Positions 33,000 through 43,340 of a stretch of DNA of 64,000 nucleotides are shown here, piece by piece (the first letter of the stretch is position 1; each line of letters opens with the position of its first letter). The translations under genes and the position numbers were made by a program. Below the pieces are notes generated by a model. It searched no databases. It was not told where the DNA came from and saw nothing but the letters and a program-made list of their open reading frames with translations. This DNA is from Siphonodentalium dalli (taxonomy: Eukaryota > Mollusca > Scaphopoda > Gadilida > Siphonodentaliidae), in NCBI GenBank assembly GCA_032622095.1, contig CP136066.1:98667319-98731318 (forward strand), written 5' to 3'.

Positions 33000-33768
33000 T
33001 CACTTTAACCATTTCTTTAACATCATTGATGAGTAGTTATCCAATTGAAATGTTCAGATAATAAGTTCAAGGTCGTTTCTTGAACTAATTATCTTAAGGA
33101 CTTTGCTAACCCAATTTTCCCCAAATTTAATGGAGTCCAAAATAAAGGTTTATGTTCACTTTTATTAGTAATCACAGTAACCAAACCCATGGATGCAACA
33201 TTTTAAGAGTATAATTCATGGTAGATTATTATGTTAGAAATTCAAAATGTGAAATTTGTAGAAGTTTTTAAAATCTAATTTATCGAACCCAAATTCAACA
33301 AACACAAAGACCATATTTAAGAAAAAGATATGGATATGTGTACTGAACACTGTGAAAAATGATGAACAATAAAGATATACTCACATATCTTCAGTTTTAT
33401 TAAGAGTTTTGGCTTGGAAGCAGTTGTTTACAAATGGTAGATTTCATTGCTCAGAAAAGCTATTTGGGGACTGAATTTGATGGGTCAAGTTGATGTTCAC
33501 TCAAGCCAGCTGGGATTATGACCAGCAGGTGCTGACCCATGAAAATATTATATCCTGAATCAGGCTGATTGGTGACCTAGTTTATGGGCTATGTGGTACC
33601 CCCAGATTGAGGATTACACAGTTCTTTTGTCAAGAGATTCACAACACACCACTGTCCACAGATATTAACACTTAACTGTCACCTCACAACAAGCGATGTC
33701 AGGTAAATTACTCAATCATTTGTAAACACTTGGTTCTTAGTAATTTTATCAAAGAACGCTTGATAAAT
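33000..33768. other. no feature seen
   Basis: A/T-rich, unique-looking DNA without repeats shared elsewhere in the window and without a convincing exon. Confidence 0.35.
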
Positions 33769-33968
33769 ATGAACATTAAGTTATTGTTCATCATTCTTCA
33801 CAGTGTTCAGTACACGTTTGCATTCCGAAGATGTGTGGTAACCTCAGGGCCAAAACAAAATACGAAAAAGCGAACATTTCGCCGCCTCGATAAAATTTCG
33901 AAAAATTATGACGACTTGAGACGCCAAATACAACAATTCACATGCCTGTCATGCAAAAGGCGCGTTAC
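33769..33968 (+). CDS. possible signal-peptide exon of a secreted protein
   Basis: ATG at 33,769 opens a frame with a signal-like start (MNIKLLFIILHSVQYTFAF), a basic stretch, a short predicted helix (LDKISKNYDDLRRQIQQF) and CLSC. A GTATGT donor follows at 33,969; without splicing the frame stops at 33,997-33,999. The layout, signal peptide then short coiled coil, is common in secreted multidomain proteins, but no downstream exon was found. Alternatively it is a short single-exon peptide or chance. Confidence 0.3.
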
Positions 33969-34079
33969 GTATGTGTTGAGCATACAAATTCCTACATAAC
34001 TGTTTCAAGGTGTATCACCGAAAGATGGCGTTAATTGATGCTTGGAGACAATATATACACTTACCGTTTATCTTCTTTA

Positions 34080-34344
34080 CTGGGCGCCGCCATCTTGGAA
34101 TGTCCGAACCTAAACGGGTATCCGACAGTGATATTTAGCGCGGGGTTTTCCAGCAAAAATGGCGAAAACCGATCGGCCGAAAGTAAAAGTTCCTATGTGC
34201 TTTGAGAACAATTCCTGCACTAACAACTTAATGACAGAATGGAGGATCAGAGCGGTAGTTTTGTTGACGATTTTCGCAAGCTACTCATCAAAATTGCATC
34301 AAATTAGAACTCTTGTGTTTGACTTGCCACGCGTGTTGTTGTGA
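34080..34344 (+). promoter_or_regulatory. YY1-like promoter patch and short open frame
   Basis: CGCCGCCATCTTGG at 34,087-34,100 is an excellent match to the YY1 motif, and CAAAAATGGCGAAA lies at 34,155-34,168. Such patches mark TATA-less promoters. The ATG at 34,159 opens 61 codons (MAKTDRPKVKVPMCFENNSC...) with no known domain. Another frame in the same DNA starts at an ATG near 34,240. I call a possible transcription start; the protein is unproven. Confidence 0.3.
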
Positions 34345-34843
34345 CATTGTCGTCCATGTATATATCATAATATCGCGGAAGTCCAGGGTAATGAGGGTAA
34401 AATGTCGCCGGTAGCAGCGGATTTACCTTTACCATCAAGGGAGGTAAACCCTGCATCGAGTTTGGATCAAATGGTCGCCCAGTCACTGTTTTTATTATAA
34501 TATTCCGTATTCAGTCTGTCCCAAAAACAATAACATTTTATCAAGTATAATATTGAACAACACACCCACAAAATACACATATTCTTGGCAGAAACGGGAA
34601 TCCCGAAATCAAGTTGTTATCGTCCCGCAGATGAGTATTTGTTTTGTAAGAATTAGCAGATAATGTTCACTTACTCAGCTTTTTATCATATGAGTATATA
34701 TAGGTCCCATAGATTTCATACATATCCACACAAGGATGAACACCATATCGTAAAATAATATAGGAAATCCGTATATACAAGAATAGGATATTCTGTCTGT
34801 CTGTTCTGTTATCGTGTTCAAAGCGTTACAGTTCGATCCGACA

Positions 34844-36373
34844 CTACAAAGCTGTCAGTTTTAAAACAATTGGTGGGTCTGGCCGACTCGCCATTCCCGG
34901 CAAGCAGCCAACGTTTTCCATCCCCGGAGTCAACTCAAATTTGAAATGCCTCAGAAGCTGGGCAAGATATATCTTCATTTCCATCATAGCAAACCTGTAT
35001 CCTATGCACTTCCTCGGACCTGCTGTCCATGGGAGAAATGTGAAGGGCTTGATGTCTTCGTCGTGGAGAAACCTTTCCGGCTTAAACTTATACGGCTCAT
35101 TCCAATATTTCGGGTTCAGGTGGATGGCCGAAGTAAAAAGCAGAATATGTGTACCGGCAGGAATGTGCCAGCCATCTATGACGTCATCGTGTACAAGCTC
35201 CCTGGCACTGACCGGCGCTGTCGTATGAAGTCGCATCGTCTCTTTAATTGCAAAAAGCAAGTATGGCATTCGTTCAATTAAATCCATCGTCAAAGGTGTG
35301 TTAATGTCGGGAACGGCACCAGATACTTCTTTGCGCACCTGTTCTTGAATGTCTTGGTTGGAAGCAAGTTCATATAAACACCATGATAATGTAATTGACG
35401 GACTCTCCATACCACCATACATGAACGTCATTACCTGGTCATGTAAATGAACATCAGTCATTCGCTTATTGTCACCATCTCTAGCTTGCATTAGCATCGC
35501 CAACAAATTATCCGCACCGGAATTTTCGTCAATTTTGACGTCCATTTTCTGCTTCTCGTTGATCATATCACGTATTAGTCCACTCACGATGCGTTTATTT
35601 TTATTAAAAGACCTATTTCTTGAAATCGGTAGGTACTTGAAGTATGGCACGAAACGAGCCGGAGTTACGGCGAAAATACTCAGACATTCTCTGATGGCTT
35701 TGTTTATTTCTCCATCTGGACTGCGCAATATGGAGGAGTTGTAGTCAAATGATATTCCGACGGTCGCATCCAAGATTGACCTCTGCAGGCCACCAACAAT
35801 CTCAACAATCTCTGAGTGAAGTTTCTGAACGCAATATTCTCCCTTTATGAGTTGCTTCCAGTATCCAACGAGATGCATGCTGTGCACGTCAACTCTACCG
35901 AAAAGGGATTTAATCGCATTTGGTTTGAAAGCATGATCACACAATCGCCTCTGGTAAGCGTGTTCTTCTCCATTGATAGTAACCAGGCTAGTCGACCCCA
36001 GCAGATCCTCCATAGTTGCGTAAAAGGCGGGCGGTTTTCTTGTGTTCCTATACTTTGTAACTGTCACATATTTGTACCATTCTGGCCCGGCCACTGCGAT
36101 GACAGGACGTCCGAGGAAGCTATGTACCCGGAACACTTCCCGGCCTAATTTCTGCATTTGCTCCAGAACGACAAGACCAACGTCCCTTCTCTCCGACACC
36201 CCTGCGTTCAATATCCCCATCAACCAGTTGCCTCTGTAACCAGGAATTTTTCTTAACGCCGAGGGATTTGGCGATACGTGAACTCTGTACAAGAGCCACG
36301 AAGCAAAGGTCACAACACAAATACAAGCGAATTCATTCCAAGAAATGGAAGAATCATAGGCAAGAAACGCCAT
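34844..36373 (-). CDS. cytochrome P450, intronless, 509 residues
   Basis: A complete P450 in one open frame. Residues ~15-31 (FACICVVTFASWLLYRV) form an ER membrane anchor followed by a proline-containing hinge. The I-helix oxygen-binding motif is GGMESPS (320-326), with Ser in place of the usual Thr. K-helix ExxR is ETMR (378-381), PERF is at 432-435, and the heme loop WTAGPRKCIG (449-458) has the thiolate Cys at 456 and Trp where the family nearly always has Phe. Length and motif order are those of microsomal P450s: NADPH-reductase-dependent monooxygenases of lipids, steroids or xenobiotics. It looks nearest the CYP3/CYP4/CYP46-like side, but no family number can be given. No introns, no stops and a full C-terminus suggest a functional gene. 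A possible AATAAA on its strand lies at 34,496-34,491. Its 5' flank is a family D repeat. Confidence 0.92.
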   Translation of the reverse strand: MAFLAYDSSISWNEFACICVVTFASWLLYRVHVSPNPSALRKIPGYRGNWLMGILNAGVSERRDVGLVVLEQMQKLGREVFRVHSFLGRPVIAVAGPEWYKYVTVTKYRNTRKPPAFYATMEDLLGSTSLVTINGEEHAYQRRLCDHAFKPNAIKSLFGRVDVHSMHLVGYWKQLIKGEYCVQKLHSEIVEIVGGLQRSILDATVGISFDYNSSILRSPDGEINKAIRECLSIFAVTPARFVPYFKYLPISRNRSFNKNKRIVSGLIRDMINEKQKMDVKIDENSGADNLLAMLMQARDGDNKRMTDVHLHDQVMTFMYGGMESPSITLSWCLYELASNQDIQEQVRKEVSGAVPDINTPLTMDLIERMPYLLFAIKETMRLHTTAPVSARELVHDDVIDGWHIPAGTHILLFTSAIHLNPKYWNEPYKFKPERFLHDEDIKPFTFLPWTAGPRKCIGYRFAMMEMKIYLAQLLRHFKFELTPGMENVGCLPGMASRPDPPIVLKLTAL

Positions 36374-36396
36374 GTTGTGTAGAGTTAAAAAGACTG

Positions 36397-37030
36397 TTTA
36401 TTACGCCACCTAGTGTGGTGTTACTTGCATTTGGTTTTTTTATATCGCATGGAGTACAGGGCGAATGTATTCTTGGAGATTGTTTGTACCTTACTCAATC
36501 GTACCGATATAATCACGTAGATGCCGAAATTGTAAAGTTAACTCCAGCGGTGTATAATACGTTTATGAAAATATGATAAATCCTATCGATAGAGTCAGGA
36601 CAGGCTCAAATTGTAAACTTAAAGTCACCGGTGTAATAATATGTTGTTGAAAATATAAATAATCTGATAGCCTGAAAATATTGTATAACCTATTGGGAGC
36701 CCATAATAAATGGGAATAACCTATTGGGAGCCCCTGCTGTATTTTATGGAGATTGTTTGTACCTTACTGAATCGTACCGATATAATCACGTAGATGCCGA
36801 AGTTGTAAAGTTAACGCCACTGGTGTATAATATGTTTATGATAAATCGTATCGATAGAGTGAGGACAGGCTCAAATTGTAAACTTAAAGTCGAAAATATA
36901 AATAATCTGATAGCCTGAAAACATTGTATAACCTGTTGGGAGCCCCTGGTGTAGTGAACTGAATTATGGGTAATTTTAATTGGAGTGCGCATGTCTGTTT
37001 TTTTTGTAGTAACGGCCATCTTTTATTTTC
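36397..37030 (-). repeat. family D repeat, two tandem partial units
   Basis: Starts at the shared end TTTATTACGCCACCTAGTGT about 24 bp upstream of the P450 start codon, then GTACAGGGCGAATGTATTCT. Two units follow with AATCGTACCGATATAATCAC, GATGCCGAA(A/G)TTGTAAAG and GGAGCCCCTG. It ends with the CATAATTCA / GTGCGCATG flank also present at 31,150-31,190. Confidence 0.65.
36435..36444 (-). promoter_or_regulatory. TATA-like box upstream of the P450
   Basis: On the P450 strand the sequence reads GATATAAAAAAACC, about 65-70 bp before the ATG at 36,373. It lies inside a family D repeat end. The other two copies of that end, at 38,740 and 27,410, have GATTTTGATATTG-type sequence there instead, so the TATA match seems to have arisen by substitution in this copy. 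Confidence 0.4.
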
Positions 37031-37278
37031 TGCATGCGCAGTCTATATGCGTTCTTTTGGGGAAATTCGCTATTTTGGTTAAGTGAAACAATGGTATGAG
37101 TTCAATGTTTGTTTGTATATAAGAAAGTATATTGAATTTTGGAGGCCGACAATTGTATCTATTTGAAGATTAAAAGTTGCTTGTGTGTATTTAGCTGTGC
37201 ATGGTTCGTTAATTAGGCCAGCCTATTGTCATATTAGAACGTCTCCAATAACATACAACCTCTCTGCAGTTAACATTG

Positions 37279-37341
37279 TGAATTTGGCAACAGTCCAAGC
37301 AGGCCCTCTAATGGAGCACTGTGAATTTGGCAACAGTCCAA
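37279..37341. repeat. 22-bp direct repeat, 41-bp period
   Basis: GTGAATTTGGCAACAGTCCA occurs twice, at 37,279 and 37,320, immediately before a long palindrome. Confidence 0.8.
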
Positions 37342-37361
37342 GACACGTGGGGTATATATAG

Positions 37362-37503
37362 AATACACACGTAGTGTTTCTGAATACCAAATTTACACCA
37401 CGAGTGGGATTGATGGTTTACCACACGAGCTTTAGCGAGTGTGGTAAATCATCAATCGCACGAGTGGTGTAAATTTGGTATTCAGAAACACTACGTGTGT
37501 ATT
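37362..37503. repeat. 142-bp near-perfect palindrome
   Basis: AATACACACGTAGTGTTTCT at the left is matched by its complement ending at 37,503. The two 65-70 bp arms meet at GAGCTTTAGCGAG near 37,432 with only a few mismatches. There is no clear target duplication. It is either a foldback MITE with its two arms touching or a spontaneous palindrome able to extrude as a cruciform. Confidence 0.8.
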
Positions 37504-38689
37504 TTGTTTATACCATGACCGGTACAGGAGCAACAACTGCTATGAAATCGAAATAAACCCACTTAAATTAAGATGATTCTGTCGCACCATTCACAATCAT
37601 CCCCGTTGTGTTCCCCACACTTGGCCGTACATCGACGTACACTATCACAGCTGATCAGGCGTATTGATACATTGAATTAGGTCAACATTCAATTGTACGA
37701 ATATGGTATCATTGTAGCCAATTCACAATAAACTGTAATCATGATGAAACCGCCATAAATAAACAACATGAATATATATATGGGAATACGAATTTAATGA
37801 ATATAAATATAACACATTGCGGGAACTTTTTTTTCTCCGCCGTACAGTGAACAGGAAACCACGAAAGTCATTTTGAAATCCACCGTTTGTTGTTCGAGTT
37901 TTTTACGTCTATTTCTTGAAATATATGTTCAATTTGTTGATCTGGATGTGATTTCCACGGAAATAACTGTTCGTTTTTATCGCATTAGTGAGTATAATAT
38001 TCAATTGAATCGAAAGTATCAAATTGTTTTCATCGCGAGGCGCTACATTTTAAAAATAGAGTGATTTTGATCGAGGTCATGGAAGGTTAATGAAAGGTCA
38101 ACTCGGATGTAGTTCTACTATGGGTATAAACTTTAACCATTGAAATGCCATTAAAACGTGTTACCCACAGTAGAAACGTGTTACCCACGGTCGGACTCCT
38201 GTTCACACACAGTAGGGTGTACAGCACAAATATATTATATAGCATGTTTGTACACAGTACAATAGGGAGTCATGGTATAAAATAACTGAACACCTGTGGC
38301 CAACTTGATCTCCAGAATGTTTTTAAGTGGAAGGGACAGTGTAGTGGGGTGGGGGTGGAAGTTAGATTTTGAGTGTGTATGATTCACAACTTTTGTAAAA
38401 AAAAGTTAATGCACATGTAGTTGGAAATTTCATACATTATTACACTACAACATAAAGGTTAAAATACATGGTTACCATTGCCTGGTATCCCAACTAGTAA
38501 TTATTGTCCCCATTATGATGGGGACGGGGATCGAATGATGGAGGTATTTTGAGGGGGTGGGAGTCACAACTGTTATAAAGAATTTTAACAGTTGGAAATT
38601 TCATACATGATTACACTAACTTTTTGTCCCCATTTATTTTACTGCTGTCTTGTTTGTTACTGTATTCCTGATATGGAAATAATAAAGAG
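37504..38689. other. no feature seen
   Basis: Contains short repeated phrases (GTGTTACCCACAGTAG, GTGTTACCCACGGTCG near 38,160) and two G/T-rich stretches (38,340 and 38,560) but no exon with splice support. Confidence 0.35.
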
Positions 38690-38950
38690 CATTTATTACG
38701 CCACCTGTGGTGTATCTAGCTGCTGAGATTTTGATATTGCGTGGTGGACAGGGCGAATGCATTGTGGGGCTTTTATTTATAGAGTTGGAAATTCCGTTTA
38801 TTTAAAAGTCGGAACTACGCGACCAGTAGGCCAAGTCCAGTAAAACGGTTCGTTATAGGTGCTGGTTGTTATTGTTATTTTAACGGAATTCTGAGTTGGT
38901 CATTCGCGAAACCAATATATTTTATATTCTATAATTAAAACCGTGGGTAT
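38690..38950 (+). repeat. family D end plus fragment shared with 20.8, 27.7 and 40.1 kb
   Basis: 38,696-38,760 is the TTTATTACGCCACCTGTGGT end with GTGGACAGGGCGAATGCATT. The next 80 bp (TTTAAAAGTCGGAACTACGC, GAC...GTCCAGTAAAA) match 20,790-20,830. The final part (TTTTAACGGAATTCTGAGTT) matches the DNA next to the LINE fragment at 27,735 and at 40,140. The block is a mosaic of repeat pieces. Confidence 0.55.
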
Positions 38951-39037
38951 ATAATATATGATCCTCTTTATGGATATTGTAGGAAGGTAAATTTAGCTAA
39001 AGCGGTGGGATATCTTGCAAGACAACACATTTCGGTT

Positions 39038-39746
39038 TGCGCTATAACTGCTCAATGTTTTAAGGTGTTACACAACGTCTGATAAAAAGAGTTCTATCGG
39101 GAATATTCACACTATTTTTTCAGAGAACATGCATAGAGTAAACATAGTCCTATCGGACTATCGTAAAGTAGTTCCGTTTAATTCGGGATTAATTAACCCT
39201 CAGACTGCCGAAACTGCCGACAATAAATTCGCTTGTTCGTGTCCGCCGAAAATCAAACTTGCCTGTTTAGAGGTTCCATTTTCGTGGCTAATGGTGATAG
39301 AATCACAATTTTTCAGTCAAATTCATGGATAAATTACATTACACTTAATCGGCTTATGTCCGCGGCCATAAACCTGCGTTTTGATAACAATTTATTTGAG
39401 ACAAACTGTTGCGCGGGTATCAGTCGGCGCTTATCGGTTGAAGTTATTATGATCGTGCAGCCTGCGCGTGCAACAAGTGTTCAAATACAACAGAAGAAAA
39501 AAATACTATGTCAAATAAATAACGTCATCAATGGACAGACAAGTTTCATTTCCGCGGGACACGAAAAAGCGAATTTAATGTCGTCAGTTTCGGCAGTCTG
39601 AGGGGTTTAATTAATCTCCTTTACGATATCCCGATAGGACTATATTTACACTATGTTCTCTGAAAAAAAATGGTGTGAATATTCCCGATAGAACTATTTT
39701 TATCAGACGTTTTGTAACACATTAAAACATTGAGCAGTTAGCGCAA
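39038..39746. mobile_element. 709-bp foldback element with ~200-bp arms
   Basis: The left arm (39,038-39,275: GCGCTATAACTGCTCAATG, AACGTCTGATAAAAA, TTCTATCGGGAATATTCACA, CAGACTGCCGAAACTG) returns inverted at 39,525-39,746 with scattered mismatches. The unique centre is about 250 bp. Open frames inside it (39,129 and 39,233) follow the arm sequence and carry no domain. Long arms without coding capacity fit a Foldback-type or MITE origin. Confidence 0.75.
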
Positions 39747-40184
39747 TTTTCTGGAATTTCGGACTATTTCGTCTATAAAAATACGATGAGCAACTGAAAA
39801 TGTTTTTCAACATTCTGGAAGGGGTAGATGTCCAGGTATATATGTTTAAAATTTCACGCATAAACTATGACAGATAACAAAGTTATAATTAGTTTTATAG
39901 GCCCACCATAAATCCCCTATAATAAACGCATGCCCCCGTAAGCACATGGCTTTGCTGTGGATGCTTTCGTTCCCAGCATGCATCATTCTCGCTATCTGTA
40001 AAATGTCTATGAACAATGGCTGTGCCACGCACTCTTAGCTTTGATCCGCATTTAGAAGCATTCTGGTGTGGCGAATGAGAAACCTGCAGTAATTTATAAG
40101 CCGTAGTTCATTGTAATAATTTGAAGAATTACTTATCTTAACGGAATTCTGAGGCGGTCCATTCATGTAACCAATATATTTTAT
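39747..40184. other. no feature seen
   Basis: No exon, no RNA gene. The last 50 bp are a fragment of the mosaic repeat seen at 38,880-38,935. Confidence 0.35.
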
Positions 40185-40252
40185 ATTATGATTTATATTT
40201 ATGGCTAATAATACGATCTTGGTGGCGTTACCATTTCTGACTATGGTTTTCT
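40185..40252 (-). repeat. dispersed 70-bp repeat, copy 5
   Basis: Complement of the block with CCATAGTCAGAAATGGTAAC and GCCACCAAGATCGTATTATT, ending in the ATTTATATTTATGGCT A/T-rich stretch. It lies about 90 bp upstream of a putative promoter. Confidence 0.7.
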
Positions 40253-40338
40253 TGTTGAAATGATGCGGACTCGTTTTATATTGAATTAGTAGCGCATGCG
40301 TAACTGTTCGTTTTATATTTTGTTTACGTCTGGATGGT

Positions 40339-40474
40339 ATATAATGCTTGCGACTTGACGCCAGTCGTTTGCTAGAAATTTATTTGTAGGTCAGATATTT
40401 CCCGAAGCATCACTCAATCTCAAGAACTAAGTAACAATTAAACCTGGAACACCTCAGGTTACACAGGGATCAAG
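40339..40474 (+). promoter_or_regulatory. TATA-box promoter and 5' non-coding exon candidate
   Basis: TATATAAT at 40,339-40,346 is followed about 25-30 bp later by a possible start near CCAGTCGTTTG. About 100 bp without an ATG leads to CAAG|GTATGT at 40,474/40,475, a strong donor. This is what a first untranslated exon looks like. The nearest + strand gene downstream is the ZP-domain gene, so it may be an alternative promoter for it; that link is inference. Confidence 0.4.
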
Positions 40475-41517
40475 GTATGTCGTTTTGATGTTTGACATTA
40501 AATTTTATGTATCACTTTTTATTAGCGAGTTTGCGATACCAGTCTGAATGGTAGGCCTACGGGTACGGGTGAATCGATGAACTTCGTCACTTCACTTGTT
40601 TACTTTCAATGCAGCACATAAAGCGATAGGGATTTGGAACGAGTAAATGTATCCCATTGACCGTTAATCTACATGGAAAAGTACATGGATTCTATGAAAT
40701 TGTATAGTCACCTATATATATATATATATATTACTCTATTTATTGCAAGATTTAATGGGCAAATCTCATTGATAAAGTTGTCATTTAAGCCATGTGTTAT
40801 GTTCAAATTATCGAGACCACGGAGACGGCTTCTAGCATTTAGTTAACTATGTAACGCCAATTTTTTCACTAACAACTTTGTTCACTCCATTAATGACATA
40901 TTATGGTTAAGAGAGTGAATTGATGGTGCTAGATGTAGTCTCGGCCCAGGGACGTGACTGTATATAGAGGGTCCCCGCGTTGGGAGGGGGTGCATCTCCA
41001 TCTTCAAATTTCCAACTACACCCAATTGAATCACACCATACATGCAAAGGCACATGCGTGTGCATATTTGCATTTGTTCACCCCCCTTTGGACTTTGATT
41101 TCCCCTAACTGTTCGTCCACAGGCATGAATTGTAGCCTGTTCTATATGGATCAGTAGTATTGTTGCCAGGAGTCAGGGAGCAGAATATACCGCATGGGCC
41201 GAACAGTACGACAAAATTTGTAGATCAACCTGAACATTTCAAAAGCATAACATCTAGTGGTCTAACGCCAGGCAAATTCACACCCCGATGTGTTGTTCTT
41301 AAATTAAGCATCAGTTTTGACTGGCCACTGGAGAGAGACCAGGACACACCGGGTCGACCATGATTCGGTCCGGTGTGAGAACGTTCTAAAACGATATAAT
41401 ATTCTAGATTATGATGCAACTTGTGTTCTGTATTGATTCCGCACCCTTGAGTCGGATAAGTTTAATCCATGACCGTGTGAATGACCACCATTGGTAATTA
41501 AAGATGCATAATCCGAA
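40475..41517. other. no feature seen
   Basis: Contains a short (TA)9 run near 40,715. The + strand frame at 41,160-41,363 has neither domain nor splice support. Confidence 0.35.
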
Positions 41518-41799
41518 CTAACGCTCCCAAATTACTATTTCTTTGGCTCCGGAGGTAAACAATATTTGATTGAGTCGACGAGCCCACCCATCAAAGTTCA
41601 GAGTGATCAGATATCGATTTTTGAAATTTGTTATTTCCCAAGATTTGTATTTTTGGCGGCCTGGCAAATATTCGTCAAGCCGGCGGTCTCGGATCAAATT
41701 GCGGATGAAGATGGATAACTCTAAATTCAAGTTGCTTTGGGTGTTAGATATTTGACAATCCTGCCAGATTTCCTTGAACAAAATGTTGATAAATAACAC
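41518..41799 (-). CDS. possible glycosyltransferase 90 (CAP10-like) exon or fragment
   Basis: The minus-strand frame reads ...EYLPGRQKYKSWEITNFKNR then YLITLNFDGWARRLNQILFT then SGAKEIVIWE. The order 'KYxIxxDGWxxRLxxILxxxSxxxVI' is reminiscent of the nucleotide-sugar-binding core of glycosyltransferase family 90 (POGLUT/CAP10 type), enzymes that add sugars to proteins or polysaccharides in the secretory pathway. A GTTAGT donor-like sequence follows GGGAGC at the 3' end, and AG-ended stretches precede the helix at the 5' end. The missing rest of the domain means it is an exon of a split gene or a pseudogene. Family from memory; modest confidence. Confidence 0.3.
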   Translation of the reverse strand: MLFINILFKEIWQDCQISNTQSNLNLELSIFIRNLIRDRRLDEYLPGRQKYKSWEITNFKNRYLITLNFDGWARRLNQILFTSGAKEIVIWER

Positions 41800-42668
41800 G
41801 TTTTGGGCAATTTTATACTATAGTTGACTGTGGTTAGTATTATTTTTGGGCAATTAATCGATTCTGATAACTGAAGCCGCATTTAAAAAAAATTGTTGTT
41901 GGAATCTGATGATATGGGGACCATTGAATCGGATTGGTACCTTTAATATAACTTCCTTTATTGTGATTTGAGTTTGAGAAACCGGTAATTATTTAGTGCA
42001 TCCCCCGGAGTGGATCGTTGTCGTTATATGTACGTCATCACTCTTGGCAACAACGCAAACGCGAAATATTTACATAGCCCGTTTGATACACTAAATTCTG
42101 TTCGGTGATTGGTCAACTGCTTATTGGATCACCCGTTTCATACCCCAGTAACACAGGTCGTAACACAAACACGACGTCACAAATTGCTGACGCGGTCAGC
42201 AGAATAATTGGGCTTGTTTTTAAAAGTTAAGCCGAATTGCAAACCAGTTATTTATACCGTCCACGTTATCGTTGCTAAGTGCTTGGGAATATTCTATTGA
42301 ACTGACTTAAAGTGCTGCTTGGGCTAGTCTAAAATTATCGGCAGATTTTGTGAAAATAAATAAGAATATATTCAGATTGTGTATGGGAATTAATCATAAA
42401 AAAGCTATATGAATACAAGAAACTAGCTCAAACAGGCTCAGTTCGGGAGCCTTTATTCAGCATCGAAGGGGCATGCGCCCCTTTGTACGTTGGTGGCCTA
42501 CATTGGTTCATATTGGACTTATTTGGTTCTGATATAGGCCCGTAGTGGACAAATAGCCAGTATTCTGTTGAATGGCGCAGGCCACTGTGAAAACACATCT
42601 ATAAAGAGCGTACATCTGACATCTGGTGCTGAAATAGGCCGATATTTTAAATAAAAAAATTTAAACAC
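41800..42668. other. no feature seen
   Basis: No exon, repeat array or RNA gene recognised. Confidence 0.35.
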
Positions 42669-42800
42669 TAACGCCGTTTGAACCTCCACCAGGGTACACT
42701 GTCACCACACCAAATTTGGTTGAAATCGGACCAGCAGTCTGGGAGAAAAATCCGGACAGACAGATGGACGGACAGACAGATTCTACTCTTTTATATATCT
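42669..42800 (+). repeat. 3' end of a family A/B-type element
   Basis: ACGCCGTTTGAACCTCC, then ACCAAATTTGGTTGAAATCG, then GGACAGACAGATGGACGGAC and TTTTATATATCTAGATGAAT: the host-like 'caaatttggttgaaatcgg' phrase followed by a GACA tract and TA tail, as in families A-C. The head is missing. Confidence 0.6.
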
Positions 42801-42802
42801 AG

Positions 42803-42950
42803 ATGAATGTAGTGGGTGTGTGTCTTATTGGGGGGTACGGCGTTGTGATCGTTGGGGGCACATTTAGTGAGAAACGCTTCATGGTTCACACAATATACCC
42901 CAACGACCACAGTGCTATATCCCCCAATAACACAAACCGACTACATTCAT
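42803..42950. mobile_element. imperfect palindrome, about 148 bp
   Basis: ATGAATGTAG at the left end is matched by CTACATTCAT at the right. The arms share TTATTGGGGG and GTCGTTGGGG/GATCGTTGGGG blocks around a 25-bp centre. Probably a small foldback MITE inserted in the tail of the element at 42,669. Confidence 0.65.
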
Positions 42951-42956
42951 TTCTTA

Positions 42957-43340
42957 AAGTGATGTGAAACACTCCAATAGGGTGATCCCAAATAGAAATG
43001 GAGATTAATCTCGCTAAAAGTAGTTGTTTCCCCCTAAAAATCTATCCAAATTGACAACACACAATGTCATTCTTATATATTAATTAAATGCAATGAATTT
43101 CGATGGTGAAATCATTTGTTTTAGTTTATCACCGATAGCTGCGTCCCGAATTGAGATGGAAATATTTGAGCGTAGTTCAGACGATGTTTTCTACGGAGTT
43201 GTAGGGTCGATCACTTTGAAAATTTCGGCGATGTTAGTAGATTGCTACATTCCACAGTTTGGCATAGCACCCGAATACTACCCGAATACTATCTTATCAA
43301 TTTCACGCACCGAAAAGTCCATAATATGTCTTTAAATACA
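42957..43340 (+). repeat. family E repeat, copy 1
   Basis: Starts AGTGATGTGAAACACTCC and runs through AATTGACAACACACAATGTC, TTAATTAAATGCAATGAATT, GACGATGTTTTCTACGGAGT to TCAATTTCACGCACC and ATAATATGTCTTTAA. Copies at 43,764 and 60,260 have the same orientation. The 80-codon frame inside (43,093) is not conserved in the other copies and is not called. Confidence 0.75.

Noticed and set aside
39129-39601. Two overlapping frames of 67 and 122 codons
   Set aside because: They run through the arms of the foldback element, and no domain was recognised.
43093-43335. 80-codon frame upstream of the first ZP exon
   Set aside because: It lies wholly in family E repeat copy 1, and the frame is not kept in copies 2 and 3.
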